64,000 nt of DNA from positions 372,001-436,000 of the forward strand of contig NZ_LT964854.1 of assembly GCF_900240305.1 (NCBI RefSeq). The letters are read 5' to 3'. The translations under genes were made by a program, and so were the position numbers. Below, one piece after another: positions 52,213 to 60,417 of this stretch (positions within the stretch are counted from its first letter, which is position 1; each line of letters begins with the position of its first letter). Source of the stretch: Ottowia massiliensis (GTDB lineage: Bacteria; Pseudomonadota; Gammaproteobacteria; Burkholderiales; Burkholderiaceae_C). The notes under the pieces are model-generated. The model saw only the letters and a program-made list of their open reading frames with translations, ran no database searches and was not told the DNA's origin.

Positions 52213-53637
52213 TCACTTTTGTACCGGACTGGCCACGCCTTTTTCGTCGGCGGCCTCAATGGCTTCGGTGGTGTCCAAAATCATGGACAGCTCGCCCTTC
52301 TTGCGGCTGGCGGCATTCTGACGCTCAATCAGGAAATACAACACCAGCCCGGCCACGATGGCGTAAATGGTGGCTTTGGTATCGGGCATGGCCAGCGTGA
52401 CGGCCACAATGCCTGCCACACCGCGTTCGGCGGAGTCTTTCAGCTCTTCCATACCCACCATGATGCAGATATAGGCCGTGAGAATCAGCGACAGCGACAG
52501 CGCCAACGGCAGCACGGGTTTGAACATCGAGACCAGCGGCAGCACAAACAGCGCCAGAAAGCCCGAAATCCAGAATGCGCCTTGCCCGCCGTAGAGGGTA
52601 TCCATGGACTTGCGGCCCAGTGCGTAGCGTTCGGCAATGACGGCCTGCACGGGCGTCCACAGCGGTCCGGCCAGGCCGGGCCAAGGGGCCAGCACGGCAT
52701 GCAGCGCATTGCGAATGGCCGTGACCAAGTGCGCGCGAGTCACGTTGTTTTCGATCACTTCATCGGGGCGCTGGTGATCGGCGCGCTTGACAAGCGTAAA
52801 GCCCACCAGAATATCGCCAAAGGCAATCACGTAGGCAATCACCGCCGTGGGCGCAGCCAGCAGAAACATGTTCCAGTCAGGCCAGCCCACGTTAAAGGCC
52901 AAATGGCTGAACAGCAAGCCGAAATCGGGCTTGGTAATACCCCATTGAATATCGGGCAGCGGAAATTCGCCTATCACCCAGCCAATCAGCATGGCAACCA
53001 CAATGCCGGGCACCATACCGAAATTGGAAATGATTTTGGCCGCCCGGCTGCGCAGCACCACGCTTTTGAATGAGAGCGAAAAAAGAATATAGGCGGCGAT
53101 CATCGCGCCCATCAAAATGGAAAAGGGCGCGTTCGAAACACGGCCGCCCGCTTTCAGCTCCCCCATCATGGCGGCAATGCCCGCGCCGATGATGATGCCG
53201 CATTTGAGCGAATTGGGAATCAGTGTGACCAGCTTGTCGCCCAGGCCCGTGATGCCAAGCACCAGGAAAATGACGCAAACCTCGATTTGCAGCGCCACCA
53301 TTGCCTTGACGGCTTCCGGCCCCGGCTCGAAATTCTGCAAATACAGCAGCACCACCGGAATGGCCGGCGTAATCCAGCCCGGCACCAGCGGCACGCCCAT
53401 CAGCGCGGGCAGCATGAAGCCAATGCCGCAAATCACCACGCCCGCCAGCGCAGCTTCGTACGGCAGCCCCAGATATTGCTGGAGCAAGGGAATCATGCCC
53501 AGGCTGACCACGAACATCAGAAAAGCCTGAATCATTTCCGGAAATTCCCACCGGTAATGAATGAAAGGCAGCCTCAATTTGAATGGCCCCAAGGGCCAGA
53601 AAGGGTGTTCCTGGCCGTATTCACGCTGCATTGGCAT
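52213..53637 (-). CDS. NCS2-like (xanthine/uracil permease family) membrane transporter
   Basis: The 474-residue protein has about 12-14 hydrophobic segments and family features (GIGFMLPALMGVPLVPGW, MPDTKATIYAIVAGLVLYFL). The substrate is not evident and could be a nucleobase or another small anion. ATG 53637 follows an AAGGAGA ribosome site. The N-terminus (MPMQREYGQEHPFWPLGPF) is soluble. Confidence 0.75.
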   Translation of the reverse strand: MPMQREYGQEHPFWPLGPFKLRLPFIHYRWEFPEMIQAFLMFVVSLGMIPLLQQYLGLPYEAALAGVVICGIGFMLPALMGVPLVPGWITPAIPVVLLYLQNFEPGPEAVKAMVALQIEVCVIFLVLGITGLGDKLVTLIPNSLKCGIIIGAGIAAMMGELKAGGRVSNAPFSILMGAMIAAYILFSLSFKSVVLRSRAAKIISNFGMVPGIVVAMLIGWVIGEFPLPDIQWGITKPDFGLLFSHLAFNVGWPDWNMFLLAAPTAVIAYVIAFGDILVGFTLVKRADHQRPDEVIENNVTRAHLVTAIRNALHAVLAPWPGLAGPLWTPVQAVIAERYALGRKSMDTLYGGQGAFWISGFLALFVLPLVSMFKPVLPLALSLSLILTAYICIMVGMEELKDSAERGVAGIVAVTLAMPDTKATIYAIVAGLVLYFLIERQNAASRKKGELSMILDTTEAIEAADEKGVASPVQK

Positions 53638-54155
53638 GTATGTCTCCTTTGTTTGTGTGGATATGCGTTCTGCGCGGGCCAGCGGGACATGCCGCCGAAA
53701 ATGGCAAATTTCCCCTTGAATTTCCGCGCGCCGCTGTTTTCGCGGCGGGCGCGACTGTAGCGGCTGGCGCACATCACCAGCATCAGGTTTTCCCCAATAT
53801 CGCCATGCAACGCGGCGCGTGTTTTCCGGGGCCTTTCGGCCAGGCAGATTCATGGACGCTGCGGCGCCAGCAGCGGCCTTGGCATTCCTAAAAAAGGAGC
53901 GAATTCAAGAAGGCGGAAAACCCGTTCCGCGCCCGTTCCACTAGGACATCATGCTATGAATAGAAGAGCGAGATCAGACTCTGAACAGGTGCTAGAGGCC
54001 CCGGCCTGCAACAAAAGTGAATTGAGCACACGGGATTACAGCGCCGCATAAAAGGGCATCAAAGCATCTTGATGATTCAGTGGCGTATGAACCGCCTCAT
54101 GGCGGGCATGGGACATCTATAAAACGCAGGGCAGCAAAAAATATCTCGCGCAATG
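53638..54155. other. Region between permease and protease genes
   Basis: No supported gene. The permease promoter should lie in the first 150 bases. The dispersed repeat copy C is at 53889-53972; the rest is unremarkable. Confidence 0.5.
53889..53972. repeat. Dispersed repeat copy C
   Basis: The reverse complement aligns with copy A: TAGCATGATGTCCTAGT in the middle, a CGCTC left end and a GAATTCGCTCCT right end. Contains TTCCACTAGGACA, shared with recQ. Confidence 0.65.
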
Positions 54156-54181
54156 AAAAAGGGCCTTCACGGCCCTTTTTT
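54156..54181 (-). terminator. Terminator overlapping the protease stop codon
   Basis: AAAAAGGGCC and GGCCCTTTTTT form a perfect stem with a TTCAC loop. It starts at the very end of the ctp gene. Confidence 0.85.
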
Positions 54182-55745
54182 ATTTGTCTTGCGATTTATC
54201 TTTTTGCGGCGTTTTGTCTTGCCGCTGCTCTGTTTTGTCGCCAGCTGGCTTGGGCGCGGGCTTGCTGGAAATTCGCTCGGCCGCCTTGTCCGCGCCGTCC
54301 TGGCGGTCTGCGGCTACTTTGCGTTCGGTCAGCGTTTTGCTTACTTTCACGGGCTTGCCCTTGAGCTTGGCCAGGGCCTGTTGCAAGGGAAAATCTTTTT
54401 CGCTGCCGTAGTCGGGCGGGCGGCGCTGGCTGGCGGGTTTTTTGGATTCGGCTTCCAGGCGCTTGATGGCTTCTTCGCGCTCTTTTTCCAGCTCTTTTTC
54501 AAAGGCAGGGTCTTTTTTCGCTTCGCTTGCGCCGCTGAGGTGTTTTTCCAGGTCGGCTTCGCGCACGTGCAGCGAGGCGTAGGGGCTGCCTTCTGCGGTG
54601 TCATCGACCATGACGTCGGGCACGATGCCGCGCGCCTGGATGGAGGTGCCTTTGGGCGTGTAGTAGCGGGCGGTGGTGATTTTCAGGCCGGTGTCAGGGC
54701 CGAGCGGGCGCACGGTTTGCACGGAGCCTTTGCCAAAGGTTTGGCTGCCCATGATGGTGGCGCGCTTGTGGTCTTGCAGTGCGCCAGCGACGATTTCGCT
54801 GGCAGAGGCCGAGCCTTCATTGACGAGCACGACAAGCGGCACTTTCTTGAGCGCGGCAGGCAGGCGGGCCAGCGGGTCGGAGCCGGGGCGGCGCATGTAG
54901 TCGCTGGGCGAGGCGCGGAAGGTGGCCTTGCTTTCGGCGATTTGGCCGTTGGTGGTGACGACGGTAACGTCTTTGGGCAGGAAGGCGGCGGAGATGGCTA
55001 CGGCCGCGTCCAGCAGGCCGCCGGGGTCGTTGCGCAAATCGAGCACCAGGCCCTTGATGTGGGGGTCTTTTTCGTACAGATCGCTGACTTTGCGCACGAA
55101 GTCTTCCACCGTGCGTTCCTGGAATTGCGAGAGGCGCACCCAGGCGTAGCCCGGCTCGACCATTTTGGTTTTGACCGATTGCGTGCGGATTTCGGCGCGG
55201 GTGATGGTGACGGGGAAGGTGCGGTTTTCGTCCTTGCGGAAGATGGTGAGGGTGACTTTGGTGTTCGGCTCGCCGCGCATGCGCTTGACGGCGTCGCTCA
55301 ATGAGAGGCCGCGCACGGCGGTGTCGTCAATCTTGGTGATGAGGTCGCCCGGCAGCAGGCCGGCGCGGTAGGCGGGGCTGTCTTCTATGGGCGAGACGAT
55401 GCGGATCAGCCCGTCTTCCTGCGTGATTTCAATGCCCAGGCCGACGAAGCGGCCGCTGGAGCCTTCGCGAAATTCCTGATAGGTTTTTTTGTCGAGGTAC
55501 TGCGAGTGCGGGTCGAGGCTGGAGACCATGCCGGCGATGGCGTCGGTAATGAGTTTTTTCTCGTCCACCGGCTCGACATAGTCGCTTTTGATCATGCCGA
55601 AGACGGCGGCGAATTGCTCCAGCTCGTGCAGGGGCAGCGGGGCGAGGTTGCTGTTGCGGGCTGCAGATTGCAGCGAGGCCGTGCCAAGCGCGCCAGCCAG
55701 CGCGCCCGCGCACAGCCAGCCCGCGATTTTGAGTTTCTGGCTCAT
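54180..55745 (-). CDS. S41 C-terminal processing protease (CtpA/CtpB)
   Basis: The 521-residue periplasmic protease has an N-terminal signal/anchor (IAGWLCAGALAGALGTA), a PDZ domain (RFVGLGIEITQEDG, GLLPGDLITKIDD) and the S41 catalytic domain with Ser in NEGSASASEIVAGAL and Lys in TFGKGSVQ. A charged, Lys/Glu-rich C-terminal tail of about 100 residues is longer than usual. It degrades or matures periplasmic proteins. Confidence 0.94.
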   Translation of the reverse strand: MSQKLKIAGWLCAGALAGALGTASLQSAARNSNLAPLPLHELEQFAAVFGMIKSDYVEPVDEKKLITDAIAGMVSSLDPHSQYLDKKTYQEFREGSSGRFVGLGIEITQEDGLIRIVSPIEDSPAYRAGLLPGDLITKIDDTAVRGLSLSDAVKRMRGEPNTKVTLTIFRKDENRTFPVTITRAEIRTQSVKTKMVEPGYAWVRLSQFQERTVEDFVRKVSDLYEKDPHIKGLVLDLRNDPGGLLDAAVAISAAFLPKDVTVVTTNGQIAESKATFRASPSDYMRRPGSDPLARLPAALKKVPLVVLVNEGSASASEIVAGALQDHKRATIMGSQTFGKGSVQTVRPLGPDTGLKITTARYYTPKGTSIQARGIVPDVMVDDTAEGSPYASLHVREADLEKHLSGASEAKKDPAFEKELEKEREEAIKRLEAESKKPASQRRPPDYGSEKDFPLQQALAKLKGKPVKVSKTLTERKVAADRQDGADKAAERISSKPAPKPAGDKTEQRQDKTPQKDKSQDK

Positions 55746-55811
55746 GGGGGTGTCGGGTTTTCAGGTGGGGAAAGGGGAAAAGGCGTGCAAACGGGTTCCC
55801 GCAGCAGGTTC

Positions 55812-56555
55812 TCAGGCCTTGCCCTGGCTGGCGACGGCGGCTGCGGCCTGTTCGGCAGCCTGCGCGTCGCCCAGGTAATAGTGGCTCAGGGGTTTGAGAT
55901 CGTCATCCAGCTCATAGACGAGGGGAATGCCGTTGGGAATGTTGAGGGCGACAATGCCCGCGTCTGAAATGCCATCCAGGTGTTTGACGAGGGCGCGAAT
56001 GGAATTGCCATGCGCTGAAACCAGCAGGCGCTGGCCCTGGCGGATGCGCGGGGCCAGCTCGCCTTCCCAGTAGGGCAGCACGCGGGCCACGGTGTCTTTC
56101 AGGCATTCGGTCAGCGGCACTTCGCCGGGCTGCAGGGCGGCGTAGCGCGCATCGCTGCCTTCGCGGTGCGGGTCGTCCTCGCGCATGGCGGGCGGGGGCA
56201 CGTCGTAGCTGCGGCGCCAGATCAGAACCTGTTCGTCGCCGTATTGGCGGGCCATGTCAGCCTTGTTCAGCCCCTGCAAGGCGCCGTAGTGGCGCTCGTT
56301 GAGCCGCCAGCTCTTGATCACAGGCAGCCACTGGCGGTCCATGGCGTCCAGACAGTGCCAGAGGGTGTGGATGGCGCGCTTGAGCACGCTGGTGCAGGCC
56401 AGGTCGAACTCGTAACCTTCCTCCTTGAGCAGACGGCCCGCTTGCCGGGCCTGTTCGATGCCCTTGGGCGTGAGGTCCACGTCCGTCCAGCCGGTGAAGC
56501 GGTTTTCGAGATTCCAGGTGGATTCGCCGTGGCGTATCAGAACGAGCTTGTGCAT
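55812..56555 (-). CDS. gpmA: 2,3-bisphosphoglycerate-dependent phosphoglycerate mutase GpmA
   Basis: GpmA interconverts 3- and 2-phosphoglycerate. The 247-residue protein has the phosphohistidine motif LIRHGESTWN (His9), NERHYGALQGLNK and SAHGNSIRAL. It is divergent from the rhodanese gene and followed by the protease gene on the same strand. Confidence 0.96.
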   Translation of the reverse strand: MHKLVLIRHGESTWNLENRFTGWTDVDLTPKGIEQARQAGRLLKEEGYEFDLACTSVLKRAIHTLWHCLDAMDRQWLPVIKSWRLNERHYGALQGLNKADMARQYGDEQVLIWRRSYDVPPPAMREDDPHREGSDARYAALQPGEVPLTECLKDTVARVLPYWEGELAPRIRQGQRLLVSAHGNSIRALVKHLDGISDAGIVALNIPNGIPLVYELDDDLKPLSHYYLGDAQAAEQAAAAVASQGKA

Positions 56556-56719
56556 TGCAATGGCCGGCTGGGCGGCAGGAAATGGGAAAGGTCTGAAAGA
56601 AAAAAGGCGGCATTTTAGAATCGCCCGCTTTTTTCCACCCCTCACAGCCCCTTCGGGCTTTCATTTTTTTGCCCGGAAGCGGCCTTTTTGCACAGAGCCG
56701 CCCGGAACAGGAACACAAA

Positions 56720-57130
56720 GTGGACTTCATTCTTGCCAACTGGCTGCTGATACTGGTGGCGCTCGTTTCCGGCGCCATGCTGTTTGTTCCGGCGCTGTCG
56801 GGCCAGCCGGGCGCCGCCACCGTCACGCCCGCCGAGGCGGTGCATTTGATGAACCGTGAAAAGGCCGCCGTCATTGACGTGAGCGAGGCCGCCGAATTCG
56901 CCACAGGCCACATTGCCAACGCGCGCCACGTGCCGCTGGCCGAGCTGGCCGAGAAGCTGCCCGCCACCGTGAAGAACAAAACCCTGCCCCTGGTGCTGTG
57001 CTGCGCCAGCGGCCGCCGCTCCGCCGCCGCCGTGGCCGTAGCCAAAAAACTGGGCCACGAAAAAGCCGTTTCGCTCGCAGGCGGGCTGAAAGCCTGGCGC
57101 GAAGCGGGCCTGCCCGTCGAGAAAAGCTGA
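56720..57130 (+). CDS. Membrane-anchored rhodanese-like protein
   Basis: The protein has one N-terminal membrane segment (residues 5-25) and a single rhodanese domain with an active-site loop C95-ASGRRS. It may transfer sulfur or sense redox state. GTG 56720 starts the signal-like segment. gpmA-rhodanese-grxC is a common order in relatives. Confidence 0.85.
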   Translation: MDFILANWLLILVALVSGAMLFVPALSGQPGAATVTPAEAVHLMNREKAAVIDVSEAAEFATGHIANARHVPLAELAEKLPATVKNKTLPLVLCCASGRRSAAAVAVAKKLGHEKAVSLAGGLKAWREAGLPVEKS

Positions 57131-57173
57131 AAAAACACTTCCCGGAACCACCCGCCCCACGAGAGAACGCCTC

Positions 57174-57434
57174 ATGCAACACGTCAAGATCTACACCACC
57201 GGCACCTGCCCCTACTGCATTCGCGCCAAACAGCTGCTGGCCGAGCGCGGCGTGACGCAGCTGGAAGAAATCCGCGTGGACCTGGCTCCGCAGCGCCGCA
57301 CTGAAATGGCTGAAATCACGGGCCGGCGCACCGTGCCGCAAATCTTCATCGGCGGCACGCATGTAGGCGGCTGCGACGACCTGATGGCCCTAGACGCGCG
57401 CGGCGGCCTCACGCCGCTGCTGCAAGGCGACTGA
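57174..57434 (+). CDS. grxC: Glutaredoxin 3 GrxC
   Basis: The 86-residue thiol reductase has the CPYC active site (C12, C15), TVPQIF and GGCDD. In relatives secB often follows; here an IS remnant follows directly. Confidence 0.95.
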   Translation: MQHVKIYTTGTCPYCIRAKQLLAERGVTQLEEIRVDLAPQRRTEMAEITGRRTVPQIFIGGTHVGGCDDLMALDARGGLTPLLQGD

Positions 57435-57435
57435 G

Positions 57436-57609
57436 AGCCTGTTTCCCAAAGCCTGACCATGCGCCGAGTGCAGGCAATCTTCACGAATGCTTCAGTTGAA
57501 GAGGGCAGTGACCTTGTAGTCCTTGCCCAGTTTTCTCGCTTCACTTAGCCAGGCAAAAGTCCTCACCTCAATCCAGCTTTGCTGTCAGCTGGGGATTTGA
57601 AGACAGGCT
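57436..57609 (-). mobile_element. IS5-group element remnant, internally deleted (about 174 bp)
   Basis: The ends are inverted AGCCTGT (57436) and ACAGGCT (57603-57609). On the minus strand the inside still codes for a transposase C-terminus, IEVRTFAWLSEARKLGKDYK, then in another frame SSTEAFVKIACTRRMV. So it is a frameshifted, mostly deleted IS, starting one base after the grxC stop. Confidence 0.7.
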
Positions 57610-57610
57610 T

Positions 57611-58213
57611 TTAAACAGGATTGGGCGGATCGGAAAAACGGCGCAGCCATTGCTGCCATGCCGCGCCCAGCGCCCGAACGAAGCGGGTGTGACGATAGCT
57701 CCAGAGCAGCCACAGCGCACCTATCAGAAGCCCGGCCAGCGCCCCTGGCCAGTCAAACAGCATGCCCAGCAGCAGGCTCAGCAAGGCCGACAGAAAAACA
57801 ATGACGCCCCAATGCCGGAGTTGCTGCGGTTTTTTCCGCTGCTCCAATATGGCACTCAGCAAGCCGCCGCCGGGCACGAAAAGCAGCCCGATGTTCAGCA
57901 GGAATTTCAACACCAGCCAGATGAATTCAAGAAAAAGGCCCGCGAACGTGAATGCCGTTGCCAGCCAGACGTGGCGTTGCCGCCGGGAAGGCAGCTTGCG
58001 CAAGGCGGCAAGCGCGGGCGGTTTCGGTCTGTTTTTTTTCTGCTGGGCCGTTTTCTGCGGGGATGTTTGAGCTTGGATGAGAACCGGCGGCGAAAACGGG
58101 GCGGGCTTGACCAGTGCGGCGGGCGCGGTCAGCCGCTGCACATAGGCGGCGAAGTCGCCGTTGGGCGGGGTGTCCCAGTTGGGGCCTTCCAGGTGGCCTG
58201 TTTCAGGTTTCAT
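57611..58213 (-). CDS. Hypothetical membrane protein, 200 aa
   Basis: A Pro-rich soluble N-terminal half (about residues 1-85) is followed by three to four hydrophobic segments (FTFAGLFLEFIWLVLKF, VIVFLSALLSLLLGML, ALAGLLIGALWLLW). The family is unknown. Start ATG 58213 overlaps the upstream gene by 11 bases. Confidence 0.6.
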   Translation of the reverse strand: MKPETGHLEGPNWDTPPNGDFAAYVQRLTAPAALVKPAPFSPPVLIQAQTSPQKTAQQKKNRPKPPALAALRKLPSRRQRHVWLATAFTFAGLFLEFIWLVLKFLLNIGLLFVPGGGLLSAILEQRKKPQQLRHWGVIVFLSALLSLLLGMLFDWPGALAGLLIGALWLLWSYRHTRFVRALGAAWQQWLRRFSDPPNPV

Positions 58214-58493
58214 GGCTGTTTTGATCCGGCTCTTGTTCGTCAAAAGAAGGCGGCGCGGGCCATAGCTGCACGGCCAGAAAGATCAGAAAAGCCGCCAGCA
58301 AGCTCACAAGCTGGCCAAGGCGGCCGCCTTCTGCGCTGATAACCAAAAGCACGCAGACGCCCAGAAAAATCAGCACGGTGTGCCATATCCGCTTGAAAAA
58401 GCCCCCAATGATTTGGAGCAGCTTTGCGGCAAGCGTCAGGCCTTGCTGTTTGGGTTCGCGCCATTCGTTTGCTTCCTTTTCGTTTGGCCTCAT
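58203..58493 (-). CDS. Small hypothetical membrane protein, 96 aa
   Basis: Two hydrophobic segments (TVLIFLGVCVLLVIS, LVSLLAAFLIFLAVQLW) flanked by charged ends. It resembles the product of the overlapping gene at 58827 in segment layout. Sits inside the 3' part of that longer frame. Confidence 0.55.
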   Translation of the reverse strand: MRPNEKEANEWREPKQQGLTLAAKLLQIIGGFFKRIWHTVLIFLGVCVLLVISAEGGRLGQLVSLLAAFLIFLAVQLWPAPPSFDEQEPDQNSHET

Positions 58494-58827
58494 GGTTTTT
58501 TTCTGATTGATGGGGCCGGCTGCCAGTGTGCGCTTTCAAGCCGGCTTGCCGGGCGTTCGGGGCGGGCGTTTTGGGGTTTGGGTCCTGCTTTTCGTCTGCG
58601 TCGCCCGGCTTCTTTTCAGCAGGCGGCCCAAGAAAAGCAAGCAGGGCGACCAGCAGCCCCACCGGCCCGAAAGCAAGAGCCAGCAGGCATGCGATGAAGA
58701 TCAGCACGTTCTCGAGCATCCATTTGCAAAACGTCCAGATCAGTCTCCAGACCAGACAACACAGCCGTTTGCCCAAAGACAGCAGCTCATCGGCTGCGTC
58801 AGGTTCTTGCGTGGGGTTGGGCTTCAT
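58240..58827 (-). CDS. Hypothetical protein with two membrane segments; 3' part overlaps next gene
   Basis: The first 75 residues look real: MKPNPTQEPDAADELLSLGK, then WMLENVLIFIACLLALAFG and GLLVALLAFLGPP. The remaining 120 residues are low-complexity, basic, and lie antiparallel in frame to the 96-aa gene, so the true end may be earlier, or a frameshift has extended it. About half the reading frame is therefore suspect. Confidence 0.45.
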   Translation of the reverse strand: MKPNPTQEPDAADELLSLGKRLCCLVWRLIWTFCKWMLENVLIFIACLLALAFGPVGLLVALLAFLGPPAEKKPGDADEKQDPNPKTPAPNARQAGLKAHTGSRPHQSEKNHEAKRKGSKRMARTQTARPDACRKAAPNHWGLFQADMAHRADFSGRLRAFGYQRRRRPPWPACELAGGFSDLSGRAAMARAAFF

Positions 58828-58860
58828 GGCGTTCTCCGGTTGGCGTGAAAGTCTTTTTTA

Positions 58861-58940
58861 CTCCCTTTTCAGAAGCAAATTCAAGACCAAGAAAACGCCT
58901 CTATCGCATGGATTCATGGGGTCTATTGCTATTGAACCCA
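58861..58940. repeat. Dispersed repeat copy D
   Basis: Diverged copy: CAGAAGCAAATTCAAG at the left and TCTATTGCTATTGAA at the right resemble the reverse complement of copy A. Confidence 0.5.
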
Positions 58941-58968
58941 TAGCGAAATGGCTGGCTTCGGAAGCGGT

Positions 58969-60222
58969 TCAGCGCCGGGGCAGGCGACGGGCGATTTCGT
59001 CCACCAGCAGGCGGGCCAGCTGGCGCTTGCTGGCCGGTTGCAGCCCGGCGGGCAGTTCGGTGACGCCCGCTTCGTCAATCAGCAAGAGCGCGTTGTCATC
59101 GCGCCCGAAAGTGGCGGGGCCGATGTTGCCCGCCAGCAGCGGCACGCCTTTGCGCTGGCGCTTGGCTTGTGCGTGCGCCAGCAGGTTTTCGCTTTCGGCG
59201 GCAAAGCCCACGCAATACAGCTGCCCGGCTTGCGCGCGCGGGCTGCGGGCGGCGGCGGCCAGCAAATCAGGGTTTTCCACAAAGCGCAGGGGCGGCGGCA
59301 GGCCGCTGCCGTCTTTTTTCATCTTCTGCGCGGCCACTTCGGCGGCGCGCCAGTCGGCCACGGCGGCGGCGGCAATCAGCACATCGGCTCCTTGCAGTGC
59401 GGGCTGCAAGGCGGCTTGCATTTGCAGGGCCGATTCCACATCCACCCGCGCCACGCCATGCGGCGTGGGCAGATGCACGGGGCCGGCGATCAGCGTGACT
59501 TGCGCGCCCGCCAGGCGCGCCGCGCGCGCAATGGCAAAGCCCATCTTGCCGCTGGAGCGGTTGGTGAGGCCCCGCACGGGGTCGATGGCTTCAAACGTCG
59601 GCCCGGCCGTGACCACCACGCGGCGGCCCGCCAGTGTTTGCGGGGTGAGCGCGGCGATGACTTCTTCCAGCAGTTCGGGCGCTTGCAGCATGCGGCCATC
59701 GCCCGTTTCGCCGCAGGCTTGCGCGCCAAAGCCCACGGCCAGCACGCGCGCGCCGTCAGCGGCCGCCTGCCGCACGTTGCGCTGCGTGGCCGGGTGCGAC
59801 CACATTTCACGGTTCATGGCGGGCGCCAGCAGCAGCGGCGCGCGCTCGCGCGGGCGCGCCAGGCACAGCAGCGAGAGCAAATCGTCCGCCCGGCCTGCCG
59901 CCAGCCGGGCCAGAAAGTCGGCGCTGGCGGGGGCCACGAGGATGGCGTCTGCCTCGCGGCCCAGCTGGATGTGCGCCATGCCACCCGCAGGGCGTTCGTC
60001 CCACTGCGAGGTGAACACCGGCTGGCCGGAGAGAGCCTGCATCGTCGCGGCCGTGATGAAGTGCTGCGCGCCTTCGCTCATGGCCACCTGCACGCGGGCG
60101 CCCGCTTGCGTGAGCAGGCGGCACAGCTCGGCGGCCTTGTAGCAGGCCACGCTGCCTGTCAGGCCCAGAAGGATGCGGCGGCCTGCCAGCTCGGGCGGTT
60201 CATGCGGCGGGGTATGGGTCAT
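58969..60222 (-). CDS. coaBC: CoaBC: phosphopantothenoylcysteine synthase/decarboxylase
   Basis: This bifunctional enzyme makes 4'-phosphopantetheine in CoA synthesis. The N-terminal CoaC part has GLTGSVACYKAAEL, APAMNREMWSHPATQRN (PXMNXXMW). The C-terminal CoaB part has TAGPTFEAIDPVRGLTNRSS and YCVGFAAES. 417 residues, ATG 60222 chosen over an upstream TTG. Confidence 0.95.
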   Translation of the reverse strand: MTHTPPHEPPELAGRRILLGLTGSVACYKAAELCRLLTQAGARVQVAMSEGAQHFITAATMQALSGQPVFTSQWDERPAGGMAHIQLGREADAILVAPASADFLARLAAGRADDLLSLLCLARPRERAPLLLAPAMNREMWSHPATQRNVRQAAADGARVLAVGFGAQACGETGDGRMLQAPELLEEVIAALTPQTLAGRRVVVTAGPTFEAIDPVRGLTNRSSGKMGFAIARAARLAGAQVTLIAGPVHLPTPHGVARVDVESALQMQAALQPALQGADVLIAAAAVADWRAAEVAAQKMKKDGSGLPPPLRFVENPDLLAAAARSPRAQAGQLYCVGFAAESENLLAHAQAKRQRKGVPLLAGNIGPATFGRDDNALLLIDEAGVTELPAGLQPASKRQLARLLVDEIARRLPRR

Positions 60223-60362
60223 GGGCAAGGCTCAGTCTGTTCAAGGAAGGGAGATAAGGAGAGAGGCTGAAAGATTTATACAGCATGGCTTGCCCTTGTT
60301 TCCTTCAAAAACCATAGCAGCCAGTCCAGCCTGCGCCGGGACTTGCGGGCGGTTTGGGCATG

Positions 60363-60387
60363 AAAAAAGCCGGGATGCCCCGGCTCT
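60363..60387 (-). terminator. Terminator of ettA
   Basis: On the minus strand, GCCGGG-GCAT-CCCGGC is followed by six T, about 30 bases past the ettA stop. Confidence 0.8.
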
Positions 60388-60417
60388 TTCGTGACGCGCG
60401 GATGGCGCGGCGGAAAG

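Noticed and set aside
54153..55304. 383-aa plus-strand frame opposite the C-terminal protease
   Set aside because: Phe/Gly-rich antisense shadow; protease motifs lie on the minus strand.
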